Shown: positions 42,303 through 52,660 of the stretch, in pieces
Position numbering within the stretch: position 1 is the stretch's first letter
Layout of the letters: each line of letters begins with the position of its first letter
Origin: Achatina immaculata
Lineage: Eukaryota > Mollusca > Gastropoda > Stylommatophora > Achatinidae
Length of the DNA: 64,000 bases
NCBI GenBank assembly: GCA_009760885.1
Contig: CM019719.1
Coordinates: forward strand, 26,591,084-26,655,083
Reading direction: 5' to 3'
Position numbers and translations under genes: made by a program
The notes under the pieces: model-generated
Databases searched by the model: none
Told to the model about the DNA's origin: nothing
Seen by the model: only the letters and a program-made list of their open reading frames with translations

Positions 42303-42959
42303 CATTAAATAGTAAAATATATCATAGCGATAATTTTCAGCTGTCTTCTCAGCTCTTCTCATATTTCTCCACGCTTCCATCTTTGCTCTCTTCAACGTCT
42401 CAACGACTCTGTCGACGACTGTGCATCTTTGTGTGTGTGTATGTGTGTCTGTCTGTCTGTGTGTCTGCGTGTGTTTGTGAGTAAAATAAAATAAATATTT
42501 ATTTTATCTCCCTCATCTGCATCGATCATCGTTCTGTCCCAACTCGCGCCTCGTCTTTTCTCTTCAATCAGAAAATGCGTCCAGTCTGACCCATGTTCTG
42601 TTTATTGCTACATAAAATTCTTGTCTAAAAGGCTATTTAGATTTTCCTGTGGAAAAACTCCAAGCTATGCACGAGGCACTTAAAATAAAAACTGTGCCAT
42701 AAAGTCCCATGTTTTTGACATTCATGCCCTGAAATTTCAGCATTTTGGACAGCGAAAAGAAATTGTCTGTTTCCTTTTGTCACTGGTCGTCGTGACCTGA
42801 TTTAGTGGTGTTTTTTTTTTTTTTGTTTGTTTGGTTTTTTTTTTACAGAGAATTTCTCTGATTTTTCCCTGAAAATATTCAGTGTTTCTTGAACTGTATC
42901 ACACAGATCAAGGAAGCCTCTTTGATATTCGTTAAGATTACAAGTGACGCTTATATTGA
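42303..42959. other. Spacer with short (GT)n
   Basis: (GT)n/(GTCT)n at 42431-42480; T-rich runs at 42811-42844. Confidence 0.45.
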
Positions 42960-43760
42960 CAAATAAGAAAATCTTACTAAAAGTGAAGAAAAGAGTATTA
43001 CAGTGCCAAATAGAACCAGCAATGCTATATTGTTGTGAAAATTGGACAGTTAACAAAATGATGACATAGAAAATGGAACCAACAGCCATGAAGTTTTCTT
43101 TTATGAATATGCAAAGATACACTGGGCAGGCAGAAAATTGAGTGAAGCAGTCCTCAAAGAAGTTTCAGAACAGGGAAAACTTGTTAAAATGATAATAAAA
43201 TAACAATCACGATTTCTAGGACATGTCACGAGAAGACACAAAGTTGGAGAATTTAGTAATAACTGGAAGTTTCAAGGGGAAAAGAAAGAAAGAAAGGTTA
43301 AGAGAAAGATATTCCTATAGACTGACCAAGTGGCATGGAAAAAGAAAGAAAGAAAACAAGAAAAGTCAAGGGAAAGATATTCCTATAGACTGACCAAGTG
43401 GCATGGAAAAAGAAAGAAAGAAAACAAGAAAGGTCAAGAGAAAGATATTCCTATAGACTGACCAAGTGGAATGGAAAAAGAAAGAAAGAAAACAAGAAAG
43501 GTGAAGGGAAAGATATCCCTATAGACTGACCAAGTGGCATAGAAAAAGAAAGAAAGAAAGAAAGAAAGGTCAAGAGAAAGATATCCCTATAGACTGACCA
43601 AGTGGCATGGAAAAAGAAAGAAAACAAGAAAGGTCAAGAGAAAGATATTCCTATAGACTGACTGGCATCGAAAAAGAAATAAATCATCTGAACTGATGGA
43701 AACACCAAGGACCGCGCAAGATGGAGAAGCATGATCACCAACGCTATCTAACACGGCATA
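42960..43760 (+). pseudogene. LINE (RTE-like) 3' fragment with internal tandem amplification
   Basis: Frames read VLQCQIEPAMLYCCENWTVN, then SEAVLKEVSEQGKLVKMIIK, SRFLGHVTRRHKVGEF and, beyond an array, a WRS-type C-terminus ending near TAACACGGCATATCATAATA. Post-RT region of an RTE-like element. A 68-bp piece of the coding sequence (about 43281-43690) has been multiplied sixfold. Several stops occur. Confidence 0.8.
43281..43690. repeat. 68-bp minisatellite derived from LINE coding sequence
   Basis: GATATTCCTATAGACTGACC recurs at 43308, 43376, 43444, 43512, 43580 and 43644; the last step is shorter (64 bp). The unit contains the LINE's own basic-patch codons followed by AAAGAAAG runs. Confidence 0.94.
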
Positions 43761-43959
43761 TCATAATAAAACTACCATCTTCTTCTGCGTTCGAGGTTGC
43801 TGGTCACTCCAGATCCTGATCCCTCTCGACATGGCAAAGCCTGCAGTCCTCTCCAGATCCTGATAGGAGCCCCAAAAGCTTTTGCCCCAAAGCTTATGTC
43901 CTCTGGCCATTTCTCTCGTCTCAGGTCCGCATGGTTTGGGCGATCTTGAACTACCTGAA

Positions 43960-44200
43960 ATTCGGACAAATGAGTAGCATAGTGGTTAGTACATTCGTAT
44001 CTCATGTCGAAGATCGGTGGGTCATGTTCGGCCATTAGGCACCCCAGTAACTCCGCTGTAGGGCTGAAGAAAGAAAAGATGGTCAAGCACGATGCTGACC
44101 ACATCACCTTCTATTCTGCTGACAGGACAAGGAAAATATAGACATTAGCGCCAGACTCCCTGGATGCCTCCGTGGCACAATAGGATTAATGTAACCTTTT
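43960..44200 (+). mobile_element. tRNA-derived SINE, degenerate second copy
   Basis: GAGTAGCATAGTGGTTAGTA is a good A box and GGGTCATGTTCGGCC stands at B-box distance. The body GATGCTGACCACATCACCTT, then ATTCTGCTGACAGGACAAGG, then AAAATA is collinear with the minus-strand body of the 24413-24681 SINE. The two heads come from different tRNA types or have diverged strongly. The 3' end is not sharp. Confidence 0.62.
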
Positions 44201-44837
44201 ATTCTGCGTGAAACTACCATGATTTCCAAGAGCCAGTACTTGGTAACCTCGTCCAAATTTTCTAACTCAAATTAGAGATGATTTGTTAGATATGGCCACA
44301 TTTTGGGGAACATTATGCTGGCCGTGCAAATAGCAGACTAAACATACTGAGTAATAAATCGATTTTGATTTGTAAAATAGTGGAAATTGTTGAGCCATCA
44401 AGTAATATAGCGCTAAAATATCATTATGTGCCAAAACTGAATGAATTTCTTTTTTGCAATATCGAGCTCAACATTCAGGTCAACAGCTGACCAAGTAAAC
44501 ACGTAACAGAAATTGTATAGTTAGGAAGCAAACACAAAAATATACGGTTAGATCCCTCGGCAAGTTTCAGTGATGAGAGCTTAACTGTATAGTGGGCTAA
44601 TGAGCGTCTAATATAGGACGATACAGGAGAATTATGTGGTGCGTTACTTGGATAGAAACATCAACATCATTCCCTAACAAATATATATTCATCTTTCTCT
44701 ATGGTCTGCTCCAGCGGTTTATCTGGCCATGCTGAACCGCGATATATCTTGCGATACTGTCCACCCACCCGTGACACAGTCCACCCACCTGTGACACCTT
44801 CTATCCATCTGTGACATTCTCATATTTTCTCTTTTTA
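44201..44837. other. Spacer with short 23-bp repeats
   Basis: Three copies of a GTCCACCCACCTGTGACAC-like unit at 44758-44815; the rest is unique. Confidence 0.5.
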
Positions 44838-45530
44838 CTCCACCTCTATCTTAACGCGAAGAAAACTAAACTGATGACAACTGACAAAACAAATAAGGCA
44901 GCTGAAATGTGTATATCAATGAGGAAAAACTGGAAGAGGTGGAGAGTTTTGAATATCTTGGATCATTACTAACTAATAATGGAGATACAATGAGGGAAAT
45001 TAAAAGGAGGACATCTATCGTTCTTAAAAAAGTAAAACAACTAAATAAGCTGTGGAGAGGAACAGACAGAACTACAAAAATAAGATTTTTAAGGCCATGC
45101 ATCTTTCCCATCGCAACATATGCCTGTGAGACCTGGACACTTAACAAAACAGCTGAGAAACACAAAAATGCCTTTGAATGTAAATGCTACAGAAGAGTTC
45201 TTAAAATATCGTGGACACAAAAAATAACAAATATATCCATACTACAAGAGCTTAATATTGAAGAAGGCTGTCTAGTAAAGAGAATTCAACAGATAAAACT
45301 TGAATATTTTTGACACATTAAACGTCATGAGAATTTAGAGAAGACTGTCTTGGAAGGATACATAATTGGAAAAAAGAAAGAGAGGAAGACCAAGGCGAAG
45401 ATGGCTGCAAGACATCGTTATTGATCTGCGAATAGAGGCGTCAGCAGCAGGACATCTTGGTTACAGCCAAGAGGCCTACAGGAGAGCTAGCAGGGACGCA
45501 AAGTTCCGTGCTGAACATGGAAATGACTGA
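44838..45530 (+). pseudogene. LINE family C, 5'-truncated copy
   Basis: After LNAKKTKLMTTDKTNKAA a one-base shift leads into a 134-codon open frame: INEEKLEEVESFEYLGSLLT, RRTSIVLKKVKQLNKLWRG, TYACETWTLNKTAEKH, YRRVLKISWTQKITN, then a stop in the YF.HIKRH block. The basic KRKRGRPRRRW patch is shifted to another frame. It begins after the RT catalytic loop. It ends near ATGACTGACG, a CAGT/CATT-like tail. Confidence 0.88.
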
Positions 45531-45545
45531 CGCCAGAGTTGCCTT

Positions 45546-46401
45546 AAGCAACGGCTTTCGATGCAATATTAAGTTTCTAGCATAGCGTATCCTTTATTTA
45601 TCTACTTTTTCATGATTTGTTATCTTTGTAATTCATTTTTTGTTAATGAAGATTTCTTTTATTTCTTTTACGATGAAAAAAAAGAAAAAAAAAACATGTG
45701 ATGCTACCAACAAAAAAAAAAAAAAAAGAAGGAAGCAAAATAGCGTAGCACTAGGGAGTGATTACTCAGGAAGTACTTCAGCTTCTATACTCAAACACGC
45801 GCATTGATTTGATAAAATTATTTTCCAAGTTCAAAAAAAGATTACGCTGAGAGATTTCTTGTCTTCAGACGGATCACGTGATTAATATCTCTAGGTTATC
45901 TCAGTTTTAGAAAGGATTTTTCTCGTAGCTTTTAACAGATAAGATGTCACAACTTAATATTTACTCTTCGAGCCTTTCCTCCCATTGAACTTTCTTTGAC
46001 AGGAAGTCGTTAAACAAATTTAACAAATTAAACAGTAATAGTATTTTTTTTTCAAAGGCAAATTTTCCATTAGTAACTTCTTTAAAAAGTCAAATATTTC
46101 ATATCACAACAGGCTGACATTAAAATTAGCTTATTTCCTTGCTGAAACCAGTCACAAAAATGAGGGCAAATGAAATGAGAATATGAGCATTATTTGTACT
46201 TAAATCGTAAAAATATAGGAATTAAATTAAAAACAAACAACCAGTTCCCCGAGTGCTTCGTGTTCTTGAGTGAATCAAGACCCGTCTCACAGGGACATTT
46301 CATCTGAAAAGAATCAGAGAAACTATACATTAACTATACCTTCGTGAACTCTTAAATAAGTAATGTAATATAAAACACACACAAGTACACGAGTAAACCT
46401 A
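45546..46401. other. AT-rich spacer
   Basis: Two A-rich runs at 45675-45730 with ACATGTGATGCTACCAAC between. No coding or element signal. Confidence 0.45.
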
Positions 46402-46411
46402 AGCAAACATT

Positions 46412-47197
46412 CAATTTACTTCAAGTGCCATGCCGCGTGGCGTAGGCGATCATTTCTCTCCACAATTCCCTGTCTTTATACTTGATTATGAGATCCGCCG
46501 GTGACTTTCCTCCTAGCCACACTGACAGCCCACACAGTAACTTCTCTCTTTCTCTGTCGTCCTCTATCTCTTCTTCCTTCAGTTTATCCAACTGCCACAG
46601 TGTGTTCCAGTTTTACTTTTCTCAGCAAATGTCCTATGAATCTCGCTTTCTGCCTCTGATTTTTGTTATAATTTGCCTTTTAACTCCAGCCTCTTTTAAG
46701 ACTTCTTCGTTGGTTTTCTTGGCTGTCCATGGTACTTTCAACATCCTTCTTATAAACCACATCTCCATGGCCTCCTTTTCTCGTTGTACTCTCTTATTCA
46801 TAGACCATGCTTCACATCCATAAAATAAAATTGGCTCGATATAACATTTAAGTACTCGGAATCTTGTTTCCATTGATACTGATCTGTTGCCCAAGATGTT
46901 TCTCATTTTTTGAAATGCTGACATGGCCTGTGCACGTCTGCTTTTTTTTTCGTTCTGACATTTCCCATCAGCTGTTATAACTGTTCCTAAGTACTTGAAT
47001 CTATCAATTTGTTTCAGAGATGACCATCACTTCAGTCTTCTTTTTGTTCAGGCTGAGACCTTTATTTTTACTTTCACGAACCACGACGTCCAGAAGAACC
47101 TATAGCTCCCCTTCACTTCTAGCAATCAGAACCGTGTCGTCTGCATATCTTAAGTTATTAAGGTTGTAGCCGCCAACTGATATTCCTGGCAAATATT
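46412..47197 (-). pseudogene. LINE family B-like (RTE), with YADD motif
   Basis: The minus strand reads NNLRYADDTVLIARSEGEL (the catalytic YADD, 47100-47160), SLNKKKTEVMVIS, then a 96-codon open frame from MSAFQKMRNILGNRS through CYIEPILFYGCEAWS and EMWFIRRMLKVPWTAKKTNE, and the end RHGT-like near 46430. The RT half before YADD and the endonuclease are missing. AGCAAACATT at 46402-46411 and 47198-47207 is a perfect 10-bp duplication. It is a different subfamily from the 54 kb element. Confidence 0.87.
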
Positions 47198-47282
47198 AGC
47201 AAACATTAGCTACCTAAACATTACGCAAAATACGTAACATTAGCTACCAAACATATGCAAACATTAGCTACCTAAACAAAGA
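47198..47282. repeat. Short AACATTAGCTACC tandem repeat
   Basis: Four irregular copies next to the LINE, starting within its right duplication. Confidence 0.85.
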
Positions 47283-47639
47283 AAACAAAGTTACTACTGC
47301 ATAAGACTGAACTTGCCACTGTTAATGACCTTGCTCACACAAGTTAGAACTGCAGGAAGAGTTTCTGTAGCTTTTAGTTTATAAGCAAAAACCAAGATTG
47401 AACATTTACGAAGAAAAACTTAATTTTTAACTCGATGAACAGCTATAGAAATTTACTGATTCTTATTTTAATTTACTGATCAGTTTACAGGAATTTTAAC
47501 ATTTATTATGTCTTTCATGGTACATTATAGTTATACCATGTGGAACATACAGTTTTCTCTCAAAAAACAACAACAACAACAACAACAACAACAAAGAGCT
47601 ATCTTTCATAAATGCATTTTCGACTGTTATTTATTGCCG
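47283..47639. other. Spacer with (AAC)n
   Basis: (AAC)n at 47563-47593. Otherwise unique AT-rich sequence. Confidence 0.5.
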
Positions 47640-48695
47640 GACATTAAAAATGTCCCTTCTTCGAAGAAGAAGTCAATATAGTCCAAGCAGGTTTCAGGCA
47701 AGGAAGAGGAACAAGAGATCATATATTCAATATAAGATTAATAATAGAGAAATGCAGAGAGTTTAATGTGAATCTATATTTAGCCTTTATAGACTACTCA
47801 AAGGCATTTGTTTGTGTGCAACACCAGAAACTTTGGCAAATAATGGAAAAAATGGGATTTCCAACACATTTGATACAATTAACATCACTGATGTATCTAG
47901 ACCAACAAGCAGCAGTAAGAATAAATGGTGAAACAACAACTTGGTTTGACATAAAACAAGGGGTCCGTCAGGGGTGCATATTGTCATCTTACTTATTTAA
48001 CTTGTATACTGAAAATATAATGAGGAATGTTAGAGAAGATGTAGACAAAGAATAATATGATGTCATAACAGTTGGAGGTTATGAAATACCAGAGATTAGA
48101 TATGCTGATGATACAGTATTACTGTCCACAACACAAAAAGGAATAAAAAGTAAAGATAGTCCCATAGCAAATGCCGTAGGGGGTGAAGCGTTAGAGACCT
48201 CATTATGCTGGGTCAGAGGAGCAGACAGAACTACAAAAAATAGGATTTTTAAGGTCATGCATCTTTCCCATCGCAACATATGCCTGTGAGACCTGGACAC
48301 TTAACAAAACAACTGAGAAGCGCATAAATGCCTTTGAATGTAAATGCTACAGAAGAGTTCTTAAAATATCATGAACACAAAAAAGAACAAATATTACTAT
48401 ACTACAAGAACTTAATATTGAAGAAGGCTGGCTAGTAAAGAGGATTAAACAGAGAAAACTTAAATATTTTGGACACATTAAATGTCATGATAATCTAGAT
48501 AAGACCGTCTTGGAAGGGTACATAATGGGAAAAAGAAAGAGAGGAAGACCAAGGCGAAGATGGCTGCTAGACATCATTGATGATTTGCAAATGGATGCAT
48601 CAGCAGCAGGCCATCTTGCTCACAACCAAGAGGCCTACAGGAGTGCGTTTGGGAGGCAAAGTTCCGCAAGGGACATGCAAATGAATGAATATCAA
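47640..48695 (+). pseudogene. LINE family C, reverse transcriptase with catalytic motifs and an internal replacement
   Basis: A frame from VQAGFRQGRGTRDHIFNIRL through LYLAFIDYSKAFVCVQH (first catalytic aspartate in FID), AAVRINGETTTWFDIKQGVR and QGCILSSYLFNLYTENI ends at a stop near 48051. After it, EIPEIRYADDTVLLSTTQKG holds the YADD. From about 48146 to 48217 an unrelated stretch replaces some 300 bp of the element. The end then reads HIKCHDNL, VLEGYIMGKRKRGRPRRRW and MQMNE. The tail is GAATGAAT. Confidence 0.9.
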
Positions 48696-48699
48696 GCCA

Positions 48700-49299
48700 A
48701 TGTTCCACAATACGGGTATCATTGAAAAGTGTGGATATCTGATTGTGAAACTCTCAAATGAAGCACCGTGATTTTATGTCTAATTTTAAAAAAGAGTTAA
48801 CTCTAACATAAACGTGACGAAAATAACTTTGGTTTTTATTCTTGGATTGGTGTATATAAACATGAATGACGTCGCGATCACCTGCCTCAATTGTTAGCAC
48901 TTCTTTGGTCATTTTTATTTCAGAAGATGGCACTTTTAACGTACTCACAAGGTCAGTGGATGTGGGACACAGAATTGTACAGAGAGTAATATTTTTCCTC
49001 GTAATACACCACTAAATTCATTGTGTTTCAACAAATTCTGACGATGTGAACTATTTTTGACATGATATGTTTAATGTCGAATTATATTTTTCTATAATAT
49101 TTTGTAATGTTCACTCAGTACTTTATGCCAATGGAATGGTGAGTACAGAGACAATACGCCCTCTTCCTCCCCTCCCCCCCCCCCTCCAAGAAAGAAAGAA
49201 CTCGCTGGTTGGTGATCTATTGATCTAACTGGCAAATGGAACGTCTTATCTTTATCTTCTTCTTCGTCGCATAAGAAGGTTTTGTTGAAAAGTACGCAA
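48700..49299. other. Spacer
   Basis: Poly-C at 49167-49180 and (AAAG)n at 49188-49200; no coding signal. Confidence 0.45.
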
Positions 49300-50232
49300 G
49301 CAATACTTGAATGTATAAAACAGGAAAAAGTAGGAGCAGCTTTATTACTTAACCAGGGATTCACATGCAAGTCCCGTGATGTGATATATGTCATCGTTTG
49401 CAAAAGATGCAGGATAACATATATTGGTGAGACTGGCCTCAGATTAGGGGACCGCATGCAAAAACATCTGTACGACATCACCCAGCATGCTTCGAAACCA
49501 GTCCCAAATCATTTCAGTGGCCCCAACCACAGAGGCAAATCTGATTTCTGGTTACAGCCATCAAACAATGTCACGCAGATGACACACGCCGCCTGGCACT
49601 TGAGAACCGCTGCATTCAAAATTATGGGACGCTGGAACCACATGGGTTAAACTCGCTGTTTAGTTACACGTAACATTCTCTTCAATCATTACAGTACCTC
49701 TCCACAAAGTCCACCCCTTCTTACTTTTCAAACTTCCTCACAGCATCACTCTCCAACCCCTCTTCCCCAATCATCTGTTTCAACTTCTCCTAGCTAGGTC
49801 AATATTGCATCACACACTCTCTCTCCCTTCCCCGGTTCCCCATCCACCACCCCCAGTTACAACCCACCGACCACATGTCACAGGTCTCTATTTAAAGTCT
49901 CCACGTTCTACTAAATCCATTCCTGACATACACCGCCGGACAAGCCACACCTTACAATTTACAGCTAAGTACTCTTTAGAAAAAAAAATTTTTTTAAAAT
50001 TATTTTTATTTATTTATTTATCTGTTTATTTATTATTTATTTATTATTATTTTTTTTAAAAAAAATTATTTTAAATAGCATTCATGTGAATCCATACTTT
50101 ATCTCCTCTCTCTACTTCTTCGTCCTGTATGTTTTTGTATGGTTAAGGCTTACGCCGAAACGTCACAACTTTGTAATCGTTAAGTAATAAAGCTGCTCCT
50201 ACTTGTTCCTGTTTTATACATTCTAGTATCAC
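49300..50232 (+). mobile_element. Penelope-like element fragment bounded by inverted repeats
   Basis: Left arm 49300-49353 and right arm 50179-50232 are reverse complements with about four mismatches over 54 bp (right arm begins GTTAAGTAATAAAGCTGCTC). Between them lie the GIY-YIG endonuclease coding end and a roughly 500-bp 3' region. That region ends in GGCTTACGCCGAAACGTC shortly before the right arm. Penelope-like elements are known for LTR-like terminal repeats that can be tandem or inverted in truncated copies, and for hammerhead ribozyme motifs. Here the left arm has replaced the upstream reverse transcriptase. Confidence 0.82.
49345..49668 (+). pseudogene. GIY-YIG endonuclease end of a Penelope-like element
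   Basis: In frame: FTCKSRDVIYVIVCKRCRIT, then YIGETGLRLGDRMQKH, giving the GIY-like VIY, the YIG and the catalytic arginine. HASKPVPNHFSGPNHRG follows. Near 49570 the reading must shift by one base to continue as RRLALENRCIQNYGTLEPHG and LNSLFSYT with a stop at 49666. The glutamate of LEN is the expected metal-binding residue. These are the marks of endonuclease-bearing Penelope-like retroelements, where this domain nicks the target. The one frameshift and the missing RT make it inactive. Confidence 0.88.
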
Positions 50233-50459
50233 AGCTTTACTGCAGTGCTTCGTGTATAGTTATATACTTATACATTAATTATTGTGCAAGCAGTACTTGG
50301 GACTTCGAGTAGATTAGGGCACCTTTCATAAGTTTTTAGTTTAGACCTAGAGACAAGAATCTGAACAAGCTCCAATACCTTAAAGATAAGTATGATCAAT
50401 AACGACCAAACTGACTAAAATAATATGGTGTTTTTTTATCTTTTGCAAAAGCAGCGAAG
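50233..50459. other. Short spacer
   Basis: Nothing recognised. Confidence 0.4.
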
Positions 50460-52660
50460 TATTAAACAACAATCACAAAGAAGCTACTAAAATCTTTTAT
50501 AGAAAGATGAGTGCTATGAGAAAGCGAGTAGAGCACTTCGGCCAAACAGAGATTGTGAACGATGTTAATAGTGATCCAGTATGCCAACCAGAGGGGGTAG
50601 TACAGCGACGGAGACAGTACTTCGACAAGATACTCAGTACACCATCCGAGAGAAGTCAAAGCCATGATAACAACACAGCTGGCCCCATAGAATGAATGAA
50701 TGAATGAATAATCTTTATTTTTAAAGGGTAAATAATTCGGCACGCAGGCCCGTCTTACATTCTGCCCTTCATCACTCCATCTTTCATTCTTCCCACACAC
50801 TCGATTTAATACAAATATACAAGTTAAATTAGGAAGAAACATATCAAAGGAGTGTAAGATTTAACTGTTACATTCAAAGTAAAAGAGAAGAAGTAATTAA
50901 CCTAATAAAATAGCTCTCACACACACATACACACAGACATATACATAAACAAAAATACATTGTAAATACAGATCTTCTAACATATGTTTTTCACCAAACA
51001 TTAAAATAATTTCTAACAATATCTAACAAATTACTTTTCGAACTATGTCATTTTAGTACTTGATGGTTGGCGAGTCATGGGTTGAGAGAACTGGAACCAG
51101 ACATACTATAAGCTGAAATCAGAGAAGCCACCAGAAAGGCCCTAATGAACAAAGCCACATGATTCAGTTGGAATACCCAGTGAGTTAATCAAATGCGCGA
51201 AAGAAGTTGGAATAGCTTGGCTTCACAGACTCTATAACTTTGTATGGGGAAAAACAAGAAACACCACAGGACTGGAGAAACGCTGTAATTATTCAAATCT
51301 AGAAGAAAAAAGGCAGTAAAAGGGACTGCAACCAGTATAGAGGCATCTCACTGTTACGCCATACTGGAAAAATGTTCTGCAAGATCCTAGAGAACAGACT
51401 GCGACCAGTGACTGAACCACAGTTAAATGAAACTCAGATGGGATTTATGAAAACATAGAAACTGTACAGGTGCCATTTTTTCCCCTAAGAGAAGTAACAT
51501 AAAAATTAGTTCAACACAATCAGATACTGCACGTAGCTAACGTAGATCAAGAAAAAAGCATTTTATAGAGTAGATAGATATAAACTGTGGGAAATCTTAC
51601 AGCATTATGGACGTAGTATAGATTGATCAGCCTGTGCAAAAACCTGTACCAAAACAGTCAGTGTACAGTTAGAACAAACGCAGGATACTCTGAACATTTC
51701 ATCATAAAATCTGAAGTGAGGCAGGGCTATGTACTATCTCCCTTACTATTCATAACATACATTGGCAACATCTGCAAAGAAGCTGACATAGTAAAAACTC
51801 CGCCACAAAGCTGCCCGACAGCCCAGTCAAAGAAAGAATGCCGATAAAGCCTAAACATCTTCCAGAAAACATACCCAAAAGGAGGACCATAAACTAACTC
51901 CTTTTTTTCTGATGATCAAACACTAATAGCCACATCAGAAAAAGACCTACAACATGGATAATTTAACAAGGGCATGTCAAAGTCACAACATGAAGATCAG
52001 TGCTGAAAAAACTAAAGTCATGACCATGGCGAGAGAAGAAATCCAAACAAAGATCTTCCTAGACATCCAGCCTTTGAAACAAGTGAAACATTTAAAATAC
52101 CTGGGCAGCATAATATCATCCTCAGGGACAGTTGATGCTGAGATTGAGAAGAGATGCATTAAAGCAAATCAGGTCATTGGACAAATTATCCCTTTACTGA
52201 AAAACAAATACATCACAACTTAAACAAAAAGGGCATAGTACAACACAATTTTCCTCCCAACTCTATGCTATCAATGTCAAATTTGGACACTAAAGGCCAA
52301 GAACAAAAGAAAAATCATAACGACAGAAATGAGATGTTTAAGGAGGATACTAAACGTGACAAGAAGAGAACAAAGAAGAAATGACACCATCAGGGCAAAG
52401 GTTGGCGTAACACCAGTATTACACTATATCCAGAAACAACAAGTCAAATGGTTTGGCCATGTTACACGGTTACCTCCAGACAGTATATCACAGACAACAT
52501 TCACTCTAAGATTTATAAGTAACAGAGGAAGAGGCCGCCCACGCAGGAGATGGAGAGAGGAAATTACAGAAGCATTAAATATCCCATTATGAGAAGCAAA
52601 TCGTCGAGCCCTATCAAGACGTCTGTTTGTTCCATCAACATCGAAAAGTATATGAGGAAG
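50460..52660 (+). pseudogene. LINE family E, most of the reverse transcriptase, interrupted by another element
   Basis: The part before the insertion reads FYRKMSAMRKRVEHFGQTEI and VVQRRRQYFDKILSTPSERS, the linker before the RT. After it come EIREATRKALMN, IPSELIKCAKEVGIAWLHRL, QDWRNAVII, NQYRGISLL, VRQGYVLSPLLF, FSDDQTLIATSEKD (a YADD variant), NMKISAEKTKVMTMAREE, HLKYLGSIISSSGT and EMRCLRRILNVTRREQRRND. The end is VKWFGHVTRLPPDSISQTTF and RGRGRPRRRWREEITEALN. Many stops, including after LIKCA-type blocks, show decay. The clade is not certain; the short post-RT tail is RTE- or CR1-like. Confidence 0.88.
50694..51090 (-). mobile_element. Dispersed element end with GAAT tail, copy 2, nested in a LINE
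   Basis: Interrupts LINE family E between GPIE and the EPDIL block. It begins (GAAT)n at 50694, then AATCTTTATTTTTAAAGGGT and CAGGCCCGTCTTACATTCTG, matching 12718-12815. The minus strand reading, ending in an ATTC tail, fits the 3' untranslated end of a LINE or a SINE. CTGGCCCCATA and CTGGAACCAGA at the two borders may be a decayed duplication. Confidence 0.65.
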
